This document shows positions 40,491-55,364 of a DNA stretch of 64,000 nt, in pieces. Positions within the stretch are counted from its first letter, which is position 1; each line of letters opens with the position of its first letter. Under the pieces are notes generated by a model. The model saw only the letters and a program-made list of their open reading frames with translations, did no database searches and was not told the origin of the DNA. A program made the position numbers and the translations under genes. Source of the DNA: Hydractinia symbiolongicarpus (lineage: Eukaryota > Cnidaria > Hydrozoa > Anthoathecata > Hydractiniidae); NCBI RefSeq assembly GCF_029227915.1, contig NC_079883.1, forward strand, positions 10,540,001 through 10,604,000, read 5' to 3'.

Positions 40491-41042
40491 TTATTTTTTT
40501 GCGGTCTTCTTTGCTGCCTTTTTGGGAGTCTTTTTGACCTTCTTTGCTGCAGGTTTTTTAGCAACAGGCTTCTTTGTGGGTTTCTTAGCTGCTGGTTTCT
40601 TAGCCGAGGCTTTCTTTGTGGCAGGCTTCTTTGCTGCTTTCTTTGGCGTGCTCTTCTTTGCTGGCTTCTTTTTTGGTGTACTTTTCTTTGCAGTAGGCTT
40701 CTTTGCCGTTGGCTTTTTTGCTGCGGCCTTTTTCTTAGGTTTTTCTTTTTTTACCTGACCTAGCTTGAATGATCCAGAAGCACCAGTGCCTTTAGTTTGA
40801 ATCAAATCGCCTGATGTTACTCCTCGTTTAAGAGCCATTTTCAGATGATGATCTGAGTTTTCAGCAACTTTGTAATTTGCATGAATATATTTTGTAATAG
40901 CTTGGCGAGATGAACCACCGCGTTCCTTTAGGGTAGCGATAGCAGCCTTGATCATGTCCACATATTTAGGGTGATCAGCTGTCTTCTTTGCAGCAGGTTT
41001 CTTCTTGGGTGCGATTTTCTTTGGAGAAGCTGCTTCACTCAT
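40491..41042 (-). CDS. H1: Histone H1, unit 7
   Basis: 183 residues, reference protein. Stem-loop at 40443-40458. Confidence 0.97.
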   Translation of the reverse strand: MSEAASPKKIAPKKKPAAKKTADHPKYVDMIKAAIATLKERGGSSRQAITKYIHANYKVAENSDHHLKMALKRGVTSGDLIQTKGTGASGSFKLGQVKKEKPKKKAAAKKPTAKKPTAKKSTPKKKPAKKSTPKKAAKKPATKKASAKKPAAKKPTKKPVAKKPAAKKVKKTPKKAAKKTAKK

Positions 41043-41621
41043 TTTTAATGTTTTCTTACAACAATCCAACGATAAACGATGCTTGTTATCACAGTAGAAG
41101 TATACTAAACATTACCGTGTAAATGAGATATAATTTAAGACGGTGCGAAGTATGCGGACGTAAAAGTACCACTCCCGGGAATTGATTTGGCGCGAAAACA
41201 GAAATGTGTGTTTCTGTACATCGTATAATGTCCGTTTTGGGAGCCGCGACTATGCGAAAGCATGTTAATTTTTATTTGTAGCACGACGCAATAGTCTGAA
41301 AGAGAAGCTGCTGGAGTTTGAGGTCTTCAGCATTACATCTACTCTGTTAATTTGGGCTTCTTCCGCGCCCGTGTTAGGATTTTCATAAAGCGTTCTTTGG
41401 TTTGCGTTGCGTATGTCGGCCTACATCATCGACACGGCCTGTTTCCGGCTATTAGGAGCAATTCATATATTGGGCACTGCGTTTCGACTTTTTTATTAGA
41501 CCACAGTAAAAAAATTCACTCACAGAAGTCCCTTTCTTTCATGGCTACAAACACGAAGAATTCTGTCGTAAGTAAAACGAATGCGCAAGCCAAAATAACG
41601 ATGGGGCGAAGTCATAAGCAT

Positions 41622-41694
41622 CGCCCTGTGGCCCAATGGATAAGGCATCTGACTACGAATCAGGGGATTCCAGGTTCGACTCCTGGCAGGGTCG
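41622..41694 (+). tRNA. tRNA-Arg(ACG): tRNA-Arg(ACG), unit 8
   Basis: Identical to the reference copy. Confidence 0.85.
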
Positions 41695-42016
41695 CACTGT
41701 CGCATTTCGGCTGCATGGTCTACTGTGTAACGCGCGCGCACGTTCTGGCGTAATGCGTTGATAAACGGAATGTACGCAGTCATATTGGAAAGTAATATCA
41801 CGCACTTAGTATCGTCGCCTTTGTTAGCATTCATGTAAGTTACCATCCACTCGCTACAGTCGCTCTCCATCCTACGGCTAAATCAACAGCCGTGATTTTT
41901 ACTATGTCGCCGTCCATCCGTACGCGGTGACAGTTGTAAGCTTTACAGTAACGTGACATGCTCCACAAGCAGTTACGGTGTGTGGACGATGCCTATCATG
42001 GCAACGCTTGTTCTTT

Positions 42017-42203
42017 ATCGCTTCTCGGCCTAATGGCTAAGATCAAGTGTAGTATCTGTTCTTATCAGTTTAATATCTGGTAGGCCATTCTCTGAATGGT
42101 CAGTATATTAATCTGATTTTTGGCCTTGGGTCATGGAGGTGGATTCATTCACGCCGTGACCACGGGTTGCCTTGGTGTTGCACTATTACCGATGGCGGCC
42201 CAC
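42017..42203 (+). ncRNA. U2: U2 snRNA, unit 8
   Basis: Identical to the reference copy. Confidence 0.93.
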
Positions 42204-42393
42204 ATAAGCAATAAAAGAATAATAGCAGTCCTCTTTCCGACGGCACTCTGCATAGTCTACGGCGGGAACAAAACGCGTACACTGGGGGAGAATACAGCCT
42301 ATGCCCCGCGACACGGCAGTTTATAACACACTCAAGCCACAAGCATTAACAAACTTTGAAGGGTACCCTCATGCTACGGTGCAGTTCCAACTC

Positions 42394-42559
42394 ATACTTA
42401 CCTGACGGGGAAGTAAAGACTGATCAATGAGGGTTTTCTTCCAGAGTGAGGCTCTTGCATTGCACTACGCTTGGGCTGACCTCTGCGATTACTGCAAACG
42501 TCAGTAACTCGACCGTACAATTTCTGGTAGTGGGGGCCTGCGTCCGCGCTCGCCCCCTC
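42394..42559 (+). ncRNA. U1: U1 snRNA, unit 8
   Basis: Identical to the reference copy. Confidence 0.94.
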
Positions 42560-42907
42560 CTTAAGTCAAAATGAATGAGCTTAGAAAAGTTGCGCGGCCA
42601 AATGTCGGTGGTGACTTAAACGCTAAGGTAAAACCTCGCTTGGCTGTTACGAAACGTGATTGCGATATAAGTCCTCGGAAGGCGGCGGAATTTTATTTTA
42701 TTTGCCATTCCGTCAGGGTTATTGGATGATCGGCAATAGATCGAGTTTGTATGCATTTGAAAGCTCTTTTTTCTCGTACTATCACCTGAAAATGTCGTAG
42801 GAAAATGTCATAGGAAACACTTTCAACAACCGCCACGTTCCTTAATTGTTATAACAAGAAATATATCACAGCACCATTGAAATGAAAAGGCAACAAATGA
42901 AAATGAA

Positions 42908-43027
42908 AAGCCTACGACACCGGGAGTTCCCAGGCGGTCCCCCATCCAAGTACTATCCCGGCCCGACGATGCTTAACTTCCGTGATCAGACGAGAACGGG
43001 TGTGTTCATCGTGGTATGGCCGTAGAC
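42908..43027 (-). rRNA. 5S rRNA: 5S rRNA, unit 8
   Basis: Identical to the reference copy. Confidence 0.97.
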
Positions 43028-43174
43028 ATTAGTAGGGGCAAATACGTGCAATTTATTTTGACGTTGTGATCAAATTTTTTTATTTAATTTCTTTGAGTTA
43101 CTTAGGACAAGGCGTATGCATGGATTATCTATTAGACTTTAAGGTTATAGTTTTGTGAAAAAAACAATGTTTTT

Positions 43175-43612
43175 TTAAAGATGTGTGGCTATAAAAATAG
43201 CCGTTGTTTTCTGAGTGTAGCGGTTTACTTCTTCTGTCCTTTGTCGTTCTTCTTTGGTCTTTGGGAGTAAGACAGCTTGAATGTTTGGCAAAACACCACC
43301 AGCTGCAATGGTTACACCGCTCAAAAGTTTGTTTAATTCTTCATCATTACGAACAGCCAATTGTAAATGTCTTGGAATAATCCTAGCTTTTTTGTTGTCT
43401 CTTGCTGCGTTACCAGCCAACTCCAATATCTCAGCAGATAAATATTCCAAGACGGCTGCTAAGTAAACTGGTGCTCCAGATCCAATTCGGTTAGCATAGT
43501 GCCCTCTACGAAGGAATCTATGCACTCTACCGACTGGAAATTGAAGTCCAGCTCTTGAGGATCTTGTCTTGGCTTTAGCCTTAGCTTTTCCACCTTTTCC
43601 ACGTCCAGACAT
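43175..43612 (-). pseudogene. H2A: H2A with frameshifted, extended C-terminus, unit 8
   Basis: The heptamer TCTTTGG is doubled at 43251-43264. Residues 1-118 are normal H2A, so the whole histone fold is present, but the last eight residues are replaced by 27 others (starting [11 protein letters not shown]). The usual stop at 43225 is out of frame, and translation continues through the stem-loop at 43187-43202 (read as AIFIA) to a TAA at 43175-43177. That stop lies 10-12 nt beyond the stem-loop. Replication-dependent histone mRNAs are normally cut 4-5 nt after it, so the mature mRNA would have no stop codon. Likely non-functional, although the fold-encoding part is intact. Confidence 0.9.
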
Positions 43613-43896
43613 AACTGCGATTTGATTTGTAAGTTAATACAAAAACGTACGAATATTTAACGTAAGTGTTAACGAAATAAACTTTACTCGTTTTTTCATC
43701 ATAAAAATAGGATCGAAATCATGTTTTTTTAACCAATCATAATTAAGTATTAAACAAAAGATTTTTTTTTTAACCAATTAAATTGCGTATCGGCGTTTTC
43801 GGATCGAATTCGATCCGATTTTTTTACTTATAAACAAAAAGTTTTGACTTGCAGTTTAATGCTTATTTACAAGTTAAGTAGCAAAAATTTTTAACC

Positions 43897-44301
43897 ATGT
43901 CTGACGCAGCAGCTAAAGGAGGAAAACAGGCACCTAAAGTAGCCAAGAAAGGTGAAAAAAGAGCCGGCAAAAAAGGAGGAAAGATTGGTGGAACTGGTGA
44001 AAAGAAACGCAAGAGAAAGAGAAAGGAAAGTTATGCTATTTACATCTACAATGTTTTGAAACAAGTTCACCCAGATGTCGGAGTTTCAAGCAAAGCTATG
44101 AGCATCATGAACTCATTTGTCAACGACATCTTTGAGCGCATTGCTTCCGAAGCTTCGCGTTTGGCTCTTCAAAACAAAAAGTCGACCATCTCTTCTCGTG
44201 AAATTCAAACCGCAGTACGTCTTCTCTTGCCTGGAGAACTTGCAAAACACGCAGTCAGTGAAGGAACAAAAGCCGTCACAAAATACACAAGCAGCAAGTA
44301 A
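43897..44301 (+). CDS. H2B: Histone H2B, unit 8
   Basis: 134 residues, reference protein. Stem-loop at 44325-44340. Confidence 0.98.
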   Translation: MSDAAAKGGKQAPKVAKKGEKRAGKKGGKIGGTGEKKRKRKRKESYAIYIYNVLKQVHPDVGVSSKAMSIMNSFVNDIFERIASEASRLALQNKKSTISSREIQTAVRLLLPGELAKHAVSEGTKAVTKYTSSK

Positions 44302-44763
44302 ACCAACGTCTACCAAACACAAACGGTCTTTTTTAAGACCACACATCTTTAAAAAAACATTTACTTGGCGTCACTACAAGTTAACCGAAGTTAATAAAAC
44401 TTCTAAATAATGTGCTTAAGAACACTAGCCTACATTTAAAATACTTCCCCATGTGTGTGTGTGGATTAGCTTCACTTTTCATACGTATTATTAGCTGTAC
44501 TTGCAGAAAAGACAAGTACATTGATCCATGTTATTGCTTACATTTAACTTAACCCAGCTTTTCACGGAAACACTCCCAGGCAAATTAACCCTACAAAGTA
44601 TTTCTAAATTTTTTTTGTGTCATATATGACATAGTATCGTATAGCAATAAATGTAACTGTGACAAGACTTTACACATTGTGTAATTTGGAAGCGTGCACA
44701 AAGTAATGTTTTAAAAGATTTGTGGCTATAAAAATAGCCGTTTTTGTTGAGCAATGACAACGC

Positions 44764-45120
<357 letters not shown>

Positions 45121-45598
45121 TTAACAGAATTCAGACAGCTTTAAAAAGAGGCCATAAAATTACCTACTGCTCGTGGAAACACCCTAATTAACCAATAGAG
45201 TTGCGTCATTACAAAATGTTCCGAACATTTTGTACATTTTTTTAAGTAAAACTGTAGTTTTTTTAAAAATTCGTGGTCTTAATGTTTCAGTAAGGCAATA
45301 AATTTGGCATCGTTGGAATTCGCCAAACCTTCTGCTACTTACTAAAAAAAAAAAAAGTCAAAAGCTTTTGTGTATCAGAAGATACAGCCGTTTTCCCGTA
45401 GCCAAAAAACACAGATTTTATAAAAATGTTAAAGTAATGAGCGTAATGTCATTATGCAGCCAATCAGAAATTACTTTCTTAGCACCAATCAAATGGTTTG
45501 TTTTGAACCTTAGCTGTCAATCAATATGAGAAATAAAACTTTGGCGCGATAGTGCATTTTAGACCGTCTTGTGTATCCGTACTACATCGACTTCTTAA

Positions 45599-46012
<414 letters not shown>

Positions 46013-46373
46013 GCATCTTACCAAACAAAAAACGGCTATTTTTATAGCCACACATCCATAAAAAATATTACGGCTAGCTTTTTATATCAAACTTTGTTCT
46101 GCTTTCTGTTTAAATTTTATGCTACATAAAAATTTTATGCTACATAAAGTTTGACAATGTTAAAAATATGAAGGGCAAGAAAAGTAAAAGCAAGAAAATA
46201 AGAAATTTAAAAACGAAAATACTTAAACTTAGGGAATCTAATCTTAAAATTACTCTTTTTTAACTGTTTAAGTGACTTAAACAAGTTTAACTTTGTACCA
46301 AGATAATGTTTTTTTGTAAATGTGTGGCTATAAAAATAGCCGTTTGTTAATGTAATAGCCAGATACACACAAA

Positions 46374-46925
46374 TTATTTTTTTGCGGTCTTCTTTGCTGC
46401 CTTTTTGGGAGTCTTTTTGACCTTCTTTGCTGCAGGTTTTTTAGCAACAGGCTTCTTTGTGGGTTTCTTAGCTGCTGGTTTCTTAGCCGAGGCTTTCTTT
46501 GTGGCAGGCTTCTTTGCTGCTTTCTTTGGCGTGCTCTTCTTTGCTGGCTTCTTTTTTGGTGTACTTTTCTTTGCAGTAGGCTTCTTTGCCGTTGGCTTTT
46601 TTGCTGCGGCCTTTTTCTTAGGTTTTTCTTTTTTTACCTGACCTAGCTTGAATGATCCAGAAGCACCAGTGCCTTTAGTTTGAATCAAATCGCCTGATGT
46701 TACTCCTCGTTTAAGAGCCATTTTCAGATGATGATCTGAGTTTTCAGCAACTTTGTAATTTGCATGAATATATTTTGTAATAGCTTGGCGAGATGAACCA
46801 CCGCGTTCCTTTAGGGTAGCGATAGCAGCCTTGATCATGTCCACATATTTAGGGTGATCAGCTGTCTTCTTTGCAGCAGGTTTCTTCTTGGGTGCGATTT
46901 TCTTTGGAGAAGCTGCTTCACTCAT
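46374..46925 (-). CDS. H1: Histone H1, unit 8
   Basis: 183 residues, reference protein. Stem-loop at 46326-46341. Confidence 0.97.
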   Translation of the reverse strand: MSEAASPKKIAPKKKPAAKKTADHPKYVDMIKAAIATLKERGGSSRQAITKYIHANYKVAENSDHHLKMALKRGVTSGDLIQTKGTGASGSFKLGQVKKEKPKKKAAAKKPTAKKPTAKKSTPKKKPAKKSTPKKAAKKPATKKASAKKPAAKKPTKKPVAKKPAAKKVKKTPKKAAKKTAKK

Positions 46926-47504
46926 TTTTAATGTTTTCTTACAACAATCCAACGATAAACGATGCTTGTTATCACAGTAGAAGTATACTAAACATTACCG
47001 TGTAAATGAGATATAATTTAAGACGGTGCGAAGTATGCGGACGTAAAAGTACCACTCCCGGGAATTGATTTGGCGCGAAAACAGAAATGTGTGTTTCTGT
47101 ACATCGTATAATGTCCGTTTTGGGAGCCGCGACTATGCGAAAGCATGTTAATTTTTATTTGTAGCACGACGCAATAGTCTGAAAGAGAAGCTGCTGGAGT
47201 TTGAGGTCTTCAGCATTACATCTACTCTGTTAATTTGGGCTTCTTCCGCGCCCGTGTTAGGATTTTCATAAAGCGTTCTTTGGTTTGCGTTGCGTATGTC
47301 GGCCTACATCATCGACACGGCCTGTTTCCGGCTATTAGGAGCAATTCATATATTGGGCACTGCGTTTCGACTTTTTTATTAGACCACAGTAAAAAAATTC
47401 ACTCACAGAAGTCCCTTTCTTTCATGGCTACAAACACGAAGAATTCTGTCGTAAGTAAAACGAATGCGCAAGCCAAAATAACGATGGGGCGAAGTCATAA
47501 GCAT

Positions 47505-47577
47505 CGCCCTGTGGCCCAATGGATAAGGCATCTGACTACGAATCAGGGGATTCCAGGTTCGACTCCTGGCAGGGTCG
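47505..47577 (+). tRNA. tRNA-Arg(ACG): tRNA-Arg(ACG), unit 9
   Basis: Identical to the reference copy. Confidence 0.85.
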
Positions 47578-47899
47578 CACTGTCGCATTTCGGCTGCATG
47601 GTCTACTGTGTAACGCGCGCGCACGTTCTGGCGTAATGCGTTGATAAACGGAATGTACGCAGTCATATTGGAAAGTAATATCACGCACTTAGTATCGTCG
47701 CCTTTGTTAGCATTCATGTAAGTTACCATCCACTCGCTACAGTCGCTCTCCATCCTACGGCTAAATCAACAGCCGTGATTTTTACTATGTCGCCGTCCAT
47801 CCGTACGCGGTGACAGTTGTAAGCTTTACAGTAACGTGACATGCTCCACAAGCAGTTACGGTGTGTGGACGATGCCTATCATGGCAACGCTTGTTCTTT

Positions 47900-48086
47900 A
47901 TCGCTTCTCGGCCTAATGGCTAAGATCAAGTGTAGTATCTGTTCTTATCAGTTTAATATCTGGTAGGCCATTCTCTGAATGGTCAGTATATTAATCTGAT
48001 TTTTGGCCTTGGGTCATGGAGGTGGATTCATTCACGCCGTGACCACGGGTTGCCTTGGTGTTGCACTATTACCGATGGCGGCCCAC
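47900..48086 (+). ncRNA. U2: U2 snRNA, unit 9
   Basis: Identical to the reference copy. Confidence 0.93.
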
Positions 48087-48276
48087 ATAAGCAATAAAAG
48101 AATAATAGCAGTCCTCTTTCCGACGGCACTCTGCATAGTCTACGGCGGGAACAAAACGCGTACACTGGGGGAGAATACAGCCTATGCCCCGCGACACGGC
48201 AGTTTATAACACACTCAAGCCACAAGCATTAACAAACTTTGAAGGGTACCCTCATGCTACGGTGCAGTTCCAACTC

Positions 48277-48442
48277 ATACTTACCTGACGGGGAAGTAAA
48301 GACTGATCAATGAGGGTTTTCTTCCAGAGTGAGGCTCTTGCATTGCACTACGCTTGGGCTGACCTCTGCGATTACTGCAAACGTCAGTAACTCGACCGTA
48401 CAATTTCTGGTAGTGGGGGCCTGCGTCCGCGCTCGCCCCCTC
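48277..48442 (+). ncRNA. U1: U1 snRNA, unit 9
   Basis: Identical to the reference copy. Confidence 0.94.
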
Positions 48443-48790
48443 CTTAAGTCAAAATGAATGAGCTTAGAAAAGTTGCGCGGCCAAATGTCGGTGGTGACTT
48501 AAACGCTAAGGTAAAACCTCGCTTGGCTGTTACGAAACGTGATTGCGATATAAGTCCTCGGAAGGCGGCGGAATTTTATTTTATTTGCCATTCCGTCAGG
48601 GTTATTGGATGATCGGCAATAGATCGAGTTTGTATGCATTTGAAAGCTCTTTTTTCTCGTACTATCACCTGAAAATGTCGTAGGAAAATGTCATAGGAAA
48701 CACTTTCAACAACCGCCACGTTCCTTAATTGTTATAACAAGAAATATATCACAGCACCATTGAAATGAAAAGGCAACAAATGAAAATGAA

Positions 48791-48910
48791 AAGCCTACGA
48801 CACCGGGAGTTCCCAGGCGGTCCCCCATCCAAGTACTATCCCGGCCCGACGATGCTTAACTTCCGTGATCAGACGAGAACGGGTGTGTTCATCGTGGTAT
48901 GGCCGTAGAC
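48791..48910 (-). rRNA. 5S rRNA: 5S rRNA, unit 9
   Basis: Identical to the reference copy. Confidence 0.97.
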
Positions 48911-49107
48911 ATTAGTAGGGGCAAATACGTGCAATTTATTTTGACGTTGTGATCAAATTTTTTTATTTAATTTCTTTGAGTTACTTAGGACAAGGCGTAT
49001 GCATGGATTATCTATTAGACTTTAAGGTTATAGTTTTGTGAAAAAAACAATGTTTTTTTAAAGATGTGTGGCTATAAAAATAGCCGTTGTTTTCTGAGTG
49101 TAGCGGT

Positions 49108-49488
49108 TTACTTCTTCTGTCCTTTGTCGTTCTTCTTTGGGAGTAAGACAGCTTGAATGTTTGGCAAAACACCACCAGCTGCAATGGTTACACCGCTCAA
49201 AAGTTTGTTTAATTCTTCATCATTACGAACAGCCAATTGTAAATGTCTTGGAATAATCCTAGCTTTTTTGTTGTCTCTTGCTGCGTTACCAGCCAACTCC
49301 AATATCTCAGCAGATAAATATTCCAAGACGGCTGCTAAGTAAACTGGTGCTCCAGATCCAATTCGGTTAGCATAGTGCCCTCTACGAAGGAATCTATGCA
49401 CTCTACCGACTGGAAATTGAAGTCCAGCTCTTGAGGATCTTGTCTTGGCTTTAGCCTTAGCTTTTCCACCTTTTCCACGTCCAGACAT
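49108..49488 (-). CDS. H2A: Histone H2A, unit 9
   Basis: 126 residues, reference protein. Stem-loop at 49070-49085. Confidence 0.98.
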   Translation of the reverse strand: MSGRGKGGKAKAKAKTRSSRAGLQFPVGRVHRFLRRGHYANRIGSGAPVYLAAVLEYLSAEILELAGNAARDNKKARIIPRHLQLAVRNDEELNKLLSGVTIAAGGVLPNIQAVLLPKKNDKGQKK

Positions 49489-49772
49489 AACTGCGATTTG
49501 ATTTGTAAGTTAATACAAAAACGTACGAATATTTAACGTAAGTGTTAACGAAATAAACTTTACTCGTTTTTTCATCATAAAAATAGGATCGAAATCATGT
49601 TTTTTTAACCAATCATAATTAAGTATTAAACAAAAGATTTTTTTTTTAACCAATTAAATTGCGTATCGGCGTTTTCGGATCGAATTCGATCCGATTTTTT
49701 TACTTATAAACAAAAAGTTTTGACTTGCAGTTTAATGCTTATTTACAAGTTAAGTAGCAAAAATTTTTAACC

Positions 49773-50177
49773 ATGTCTGACGCAGCAGCTAAAGGAGGAA
49801 AACAGGCACCTAAAGTAGCCAAGAAAGGTGAAAAAAGAGCCGGCAAAAAAGGAGGAAAGATTGGTGGAACTGGTGAAAAGAAACGCAAGAGAAAGAGAAA
49901 GGAAAGTTATGCTATTTACATCTACAATGTTTTGAAACAAGTTCACCCAGATGTCGGAGTTTCAAGCAAAGCTATGAGCATCATGAACTCATTTGTCAAC
50001 GACATCTTTGAGCGCATTGCTTCCGAAGCTTCGCGTTTGGCTCTTCAAAACAAAAAGTCGACCATCTCTTCTCGTGAAATTCAAACCGCAGTACGTCTTC
50101 TCTTGCCTGGAGAACTTGCAAAACACGCAGTCAGTGAAGGAACAAAAGCCGTCACAAAATACACAAGCAGCAAGTAA
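49773..50177 (+). CDS. H2B: Histone H2B, unit 9
   Basis: 134 residues, reference protein. Stem-loop at 50201-50216. Confidence 0.98.
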   Translation: MSDAAAKGGKQAPKVAKKGEKRAGKKGGKIGGTGEKKRKRKRKESYAIYIYNVLKQVHPDVGVSSKAMSIMNSFVNDIFERIASEASRLALQNKKSTISSREIQTAVRLLLPGELAKHAVSEGTKAVTKYTSSK

Positions 50178-50639
50178 ACCAACGTCTACCAAACACAAAC
50201 GGTCTTTTTTAAGACCACACATCTTTAAAAAAACATTTACTTGGCGTCACTACAAGTTAACCGAAGTTAATAAAACTTCTAAATAATGTGCTTAAGAACA
50301 CTAGCCTACATTTAAAATACTTCCCCATGTGTGTGTGTGGATTAGCTTCACTTTTCATACGTATTATTAGCTGTACTTGCAGAAAAGACAAGTACATTGA
50401 TCCATGTTATTGCTTACATTTAACTTAACCCAGCTTTTCACGGAAACACTCCCAGGCAAATTAACCCTACAAAGTATTTCTAAATTTTTTTTGTGTCATA
50501 TATGACATAGTATCGTATAGCAATAAATGTAACTGTGACAAGACTTTACACATTGTGTAATTTGGAAGCGTGCACAAAGTAATGTTTTAAAAGATTTGTG
50601 GCTATAAAAATAGCCGTTTTTGTTGAGCAATGACAACGC

Positions 50640-50996
<357 letters not shown>

Positions 50997-51474
50997 TTAA
51001 CAGAATTCAGACAGCTTTAAAAAGAGGCCATAAAATTACCTACTGCTCGTGGAAACACCCTAATTAACCAATAGAGTTGCGTCATTACAAAATGTTCCGA
51101 ACATTTTGTACATTTTTTTAAGTAAAACTGTAGTTTTTTTAAAAATTCGTGGTCTTAATGTTTCAGTAAGGCAATAAATTTGGCATCGTTGGAATTCGCC
51201 AAACCTTCTGCTACTTACTAAAAAAAAAAAAAGTCAAAAGCTTTTGTGTATCAGAAGATACAGCCGTTTTCCCGTAGCCAAAAAACACAGATTTTATAAA
51301 AATGTTAAAGTAATGAGCGTAATGTCATTATGCAGCCAATCAGAAATTACTTTCTTAGCACCAATCAAATGGTTTGTTTTGAACCTTAGCTGTCAATCAA
51401 TATGAGAAATAAAACTTTGGCGCGATAGTGCATTTTAGACCGTCTTGTGTATCCGTACTACATCGACTTCTTAA

Positions 51475-51888
<414 letters not shown>

Positions 51889-52249
51889 GCATCTTACCAA
51901 ACAAAAAACGGCTATTTTTATAGCCACACATCCATAAAAAATATTACGGCTAGCTTTTTATATCAAACTTTGTTCTGCTTTCTGTTTAAATTTTATGCTA
52001 CATAAAAATTTTATGCTACATAAAGTTTGACAATGTTAAAAATATGAAGGGCAAGAAAAGTAAAAGCAAGAAAATAAGAAATTTAAAAACGAAAATACTT
52101 AAACTTAGGGAATCTAATCTTAAAATTACTCTTTTTTAACTGTTTAAGTGACTTAAACAAGTTTAACTTTGTACCAAGATAATGTTTTTTTGTAAATGTG
52201 TGGCTATAAAAATAGCCGTTTGTTAATGTAATAGCCAGATACACACAAA

Positions 52250-52801
52250 TTATTTTTTTGCGGTCTTCTTTGCTGCCTTTTTGGGAGTCTTTTTGACCTT
52301 CTTTGCTGCAGGTTTTTTAGCAACAGGCTTCTTTGTGGGTTTCTTAGCTGCTGGTTTCTTAGCCGAGGCTTTCTTTGTGGCAGGCTTCTTTGCTGCTTTC
52401 TTTGGCGTGCTCTTCTTTGCTGGCTTCTTTTTTGGTGTACTTTTCTTTGCAGTAGGCTTCTTTGCCGTTGGCTTTTTTGCTGCGGCCTTTTTCTTAGGTT
52501 TTTCTTTTTTTACCTGACCTAGCTTGAATGATCCAGAAGCACCAGTGCCTTTAGTTTGAATCAAATCGCCTGATGTTACTCCTCGTTTAAGAGCCATTTT
52601 CAGATGATGATCTGAGTTTTCAGCAACTTTGTAATTTGCATGAATATATTTTGTAATAGCTTGGCGAGATGAACCACCGCGTTCCTTTAGGGTAGCGATA
52701 GCAGCCTTGATCATGTCCACATATTTAGGGTGATCAGCTGTCTTCTTTGCAGCAGGTTTCTTCTTGGGTGCGATTTTCTTTGGAGAAGCTGCTTCACTCA
52801 T
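52250..52801 (-). CDS. H1: Histone H1, unit 9
   Basis: 183 residues, reference protein. Stem-loop at 52202-52217. Confidence 0.97.
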   Translation of the reverse strand: MSEAASPKKIAPKKKPAAKKTADHPKYVDMIKAAIATLKERGGSSRQAITKYIHANYKVAENSDHHLKMALKRGVTSGDLIQTKGTGASGSFKLGQVKKEKPKKKAAAKKPTAKKPTAKKSTPKKKPAKKSTPKKAAKKPATKKASAKKPAAKKPTKKPVAKKPAAKKVKKTPKKAAKKTAKK

Positions 52802-53380
52802 TTTTAATGTTTTCTTACAACAATCCAACGATAAACGATGCTTGTTATCACAGTAGAAGTATACTAAACATTACCGTGTAAATGAGATATAATTTAAGAC
52901 GGTGCGAAGTATGCGGACGTAAAAGTACCACTCCCGGGAATTGATTTGGCGCGAAAACAGAAATGTGTGTTTCTGTACATCGTATAATGTCCGTTTTGGG
53001 AGCCGCGACTATGCGAAAGCATGTTAATTTTTATTTGTAGCACGACGCAATAGTCTGAAAGAGAAGCTGCTGGAGTTTGAGGTCTTCAGCATTACATCTA
53101 CTCTGTTAATTTGGGCTTCTTCCGCGCCCGTGTTAGGATTTTCATAAAGCGTTCTTTGGTTTGCGTTGCGTATGTCGGCCTACATCATCGACACGGCCTG
53201 TTTCCGGCTATTAGGAGCAATTCATATATTGGGCACTGCGTTTCGACTTTTTTATTAGACCACAGTAAAAAAATTCACTCACAGAAGTCCCTTTCTTTCA
53301 TGGCTACAAACACGAAGAATTCTGTCGTAAGTAAAACGAATGCGCAAGCCAAAATAACGATGGGGCGAAGTCATAAGCAT

Positions 53381-53453
53381 CGCCCTGTGGCCCAATGGAT
53401 AAGGCATCTGACTACGAATCAGGGGATTCCAGGTTCGACTCCTGGCAGGGTCG
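53381..53453 (+). tRNA. tRNA-Arg(ACG): tRNA-Arg(ACG), unit 10
   Basis: Identical to the reference copy. Confidence 0.85.
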
Positions 53454-53775
53454 CACTGTCGCATTTCGGCTGCATGGTCTACTGTGTAACGCGCGCGCAC
53501 GTTCTGGCGTAATGCGTTGATAAACGGAATGTACGCAGTCATATTGGAAAGTAATATCACGCACTTAGTATCGTCGCCTTTGTTATCATTCATGTAAGTT
53601 ACCATCCACTCGCTACAGTCGCTCTCCATCCTACGGCTAAATCAACAGCCGTGATTTTTACTATGTCGCCGTCCATCCGTACGCGGTGACAGTTGTAAGC
53701 TTTACAGTAACGTGACATGCTCCACAAGCAGTTACGGTGTGTGGACGATGCCTATCATGGCAACGCTTGTTCTTT

Positions 53776-53962
53776 ATCGCTTCTCGGCCTAATGGCTAAG
53801 ATCAAGTGTAGTATCTGTTCTTATCAGTTTAATATCTGGTAGGCCATTCTCTGAATGGTCAGTATATTAATCTGATTTTTGGCCTTGGGTCATGGAGGTG
53901 GATTCATTCACGCCGTGACCACGGGTTGCCTTGGTGTTGCACTATTACCGATGGCGGCCCAC
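53776..53962 (+). ncRNA. U2: U2 snRNA, unit 10
   Basis: Identical to the reference copy. Confidence 0.93.
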
Positions 53963-54152
53963 ATAAGCAATAAAAGAATAATAGCAGTCCTCTTTCCGAC
54001 GGCACTCTGCATAGTCTACGGCGGGAACAAAACGCGTACACTGGGGGAGAATACAGCCTATGCCCCGCGACACGGCAGTTTATAACACACTCAAGCCACA
54101 AGCATTAACAAACTTTGAAGGGTACCCTCATGCTACGGTGCAGTTCCAACTC

Positions 54153-54318
54153 ATACTTACCTGACGGGGAAGTAAAGACTGATCAATGAGGGTTTTCTTC
54201 CAGAGTGAGGCTCTTGCATTGCACTACGCTTGGGCTGACCTCTGCGATTACTGCAAACGTCAGTAACTCGACCGTACAATTTCTGGTAGTGGGGGCCTGC
54301 GTCCGCGCTCGCCCCCTC
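54153..54318 (+). ncRNA. U1: U1 snRNA, unit 10
   Basis: Identical to the reference copy. Confidence 0.94.
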
Positions 54319-54666
54319 CTTAAGTCAAAATGAATGAGCTTAGAAAAGTTGCGCGGCCAAATGTCGGTGGTGACTTAAACGCTAAGGTAAAACCTCGCTT
54401 GGCTGTTACGAAACGTGATTGCGATATAAGTCCTCGGAAGGCGGCGGAATTTTATTTTATTTGCCATTCCGTCAGGGTTATTGGATGATCGGCAATAGAT
54501 CGAGTTTGTATGCATTTGAAAGCTCTTTTTTCTCGTACTATCACCCGAAAATGTCGTAGGAAAATGTCATAGGAAACACTTTCAACAACCGCCACGTTCC
54601 TTAATTGTTATAACAAGAAATATATCACAGCACCATTGAAATGAAAAGGCAACAAATGAAAATGAA

Positions 54667-54786
54667 AAGCCTACGACACCGGGAGTTCCCAGGCGGTCCC
54701 CCATCCAAGTACTATCCCGGCCCGACGATGCTTAACTTCCGTGATCAGACGAGAACGGGTGTGTTCATCGTGGTATGGCCGTAGAC
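54667..54786 (-). rRNA. 5S rRNA: 5S rRNA, unit 10
   Basis: Identical to the reference copy. Confidence 0.97.
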
Positions 54787-54983
54787 ATTAGTAGGGGCAA
54801 ATACGTGCAATTTATTTTGACGTTGTGATCAAATTTTTTTATTTAATTTCTTTGAGTTACTTAGGACAAGGCGTATGCATGGATTATCTATTAGACTTTA
54901 AGGTTATAGTTTTGTGAAAAAAACAATGTTTTTTTAAAGATGTGTGGCTATAAAAATAGCCGTTGTTTTCTGAGTGTAGCGGT

Positions 54984-55364
54984 TTACTTCTTCTGTCCTT
55001 TGTCGTTCTTCTTTGGGAGTAAGACAGCTTGAATGTTTGGCAAAACACCACCAGCTGCAATGGTTACACCGCTCAAAAGTTTGTTTAATTCTTCATCATT
55101 ACGAACAGCCAATTGTAAATGTCTTGGAATAATCCTAGCTTTTTTGTTGTCTCTTGCTGCGTTACCAGCCAACTCCAATATCTCAGCAGATAAATATTCC
55201 AAGACGGCTGCTAAGTAAACTGGTGCTCCAGATCCAATTCGGTTAGCATAGTGCCCTCTACGAAGGAATCTATGCACTCTACCGACTGGAAATTGAAGTC
55301 CAGCTCTTGAGGATCTTGTCTTGGCTTTAGCCTTAGCTTTTCCACCTTTTCCACGTCCAGACAT
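54984..55364 (-). CDS. H2A: Histone H2A, unit 10
   Basis: 126 residues, reference protein. Stem-loop at 54946-54961. Confidence 0.98.
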   Translation of the reverse strand: MSGRGKGGKAKAKAKTRSSRAGLQFPVGRVHRFLRRGHYANRIGSGAPVYLAAVLEYLSAEILELAGNAARDNKKARIIPRHLQLAVRNDEELNKLLSGVTIAAGGVLPNIQAVLLPKKNDKGQKK

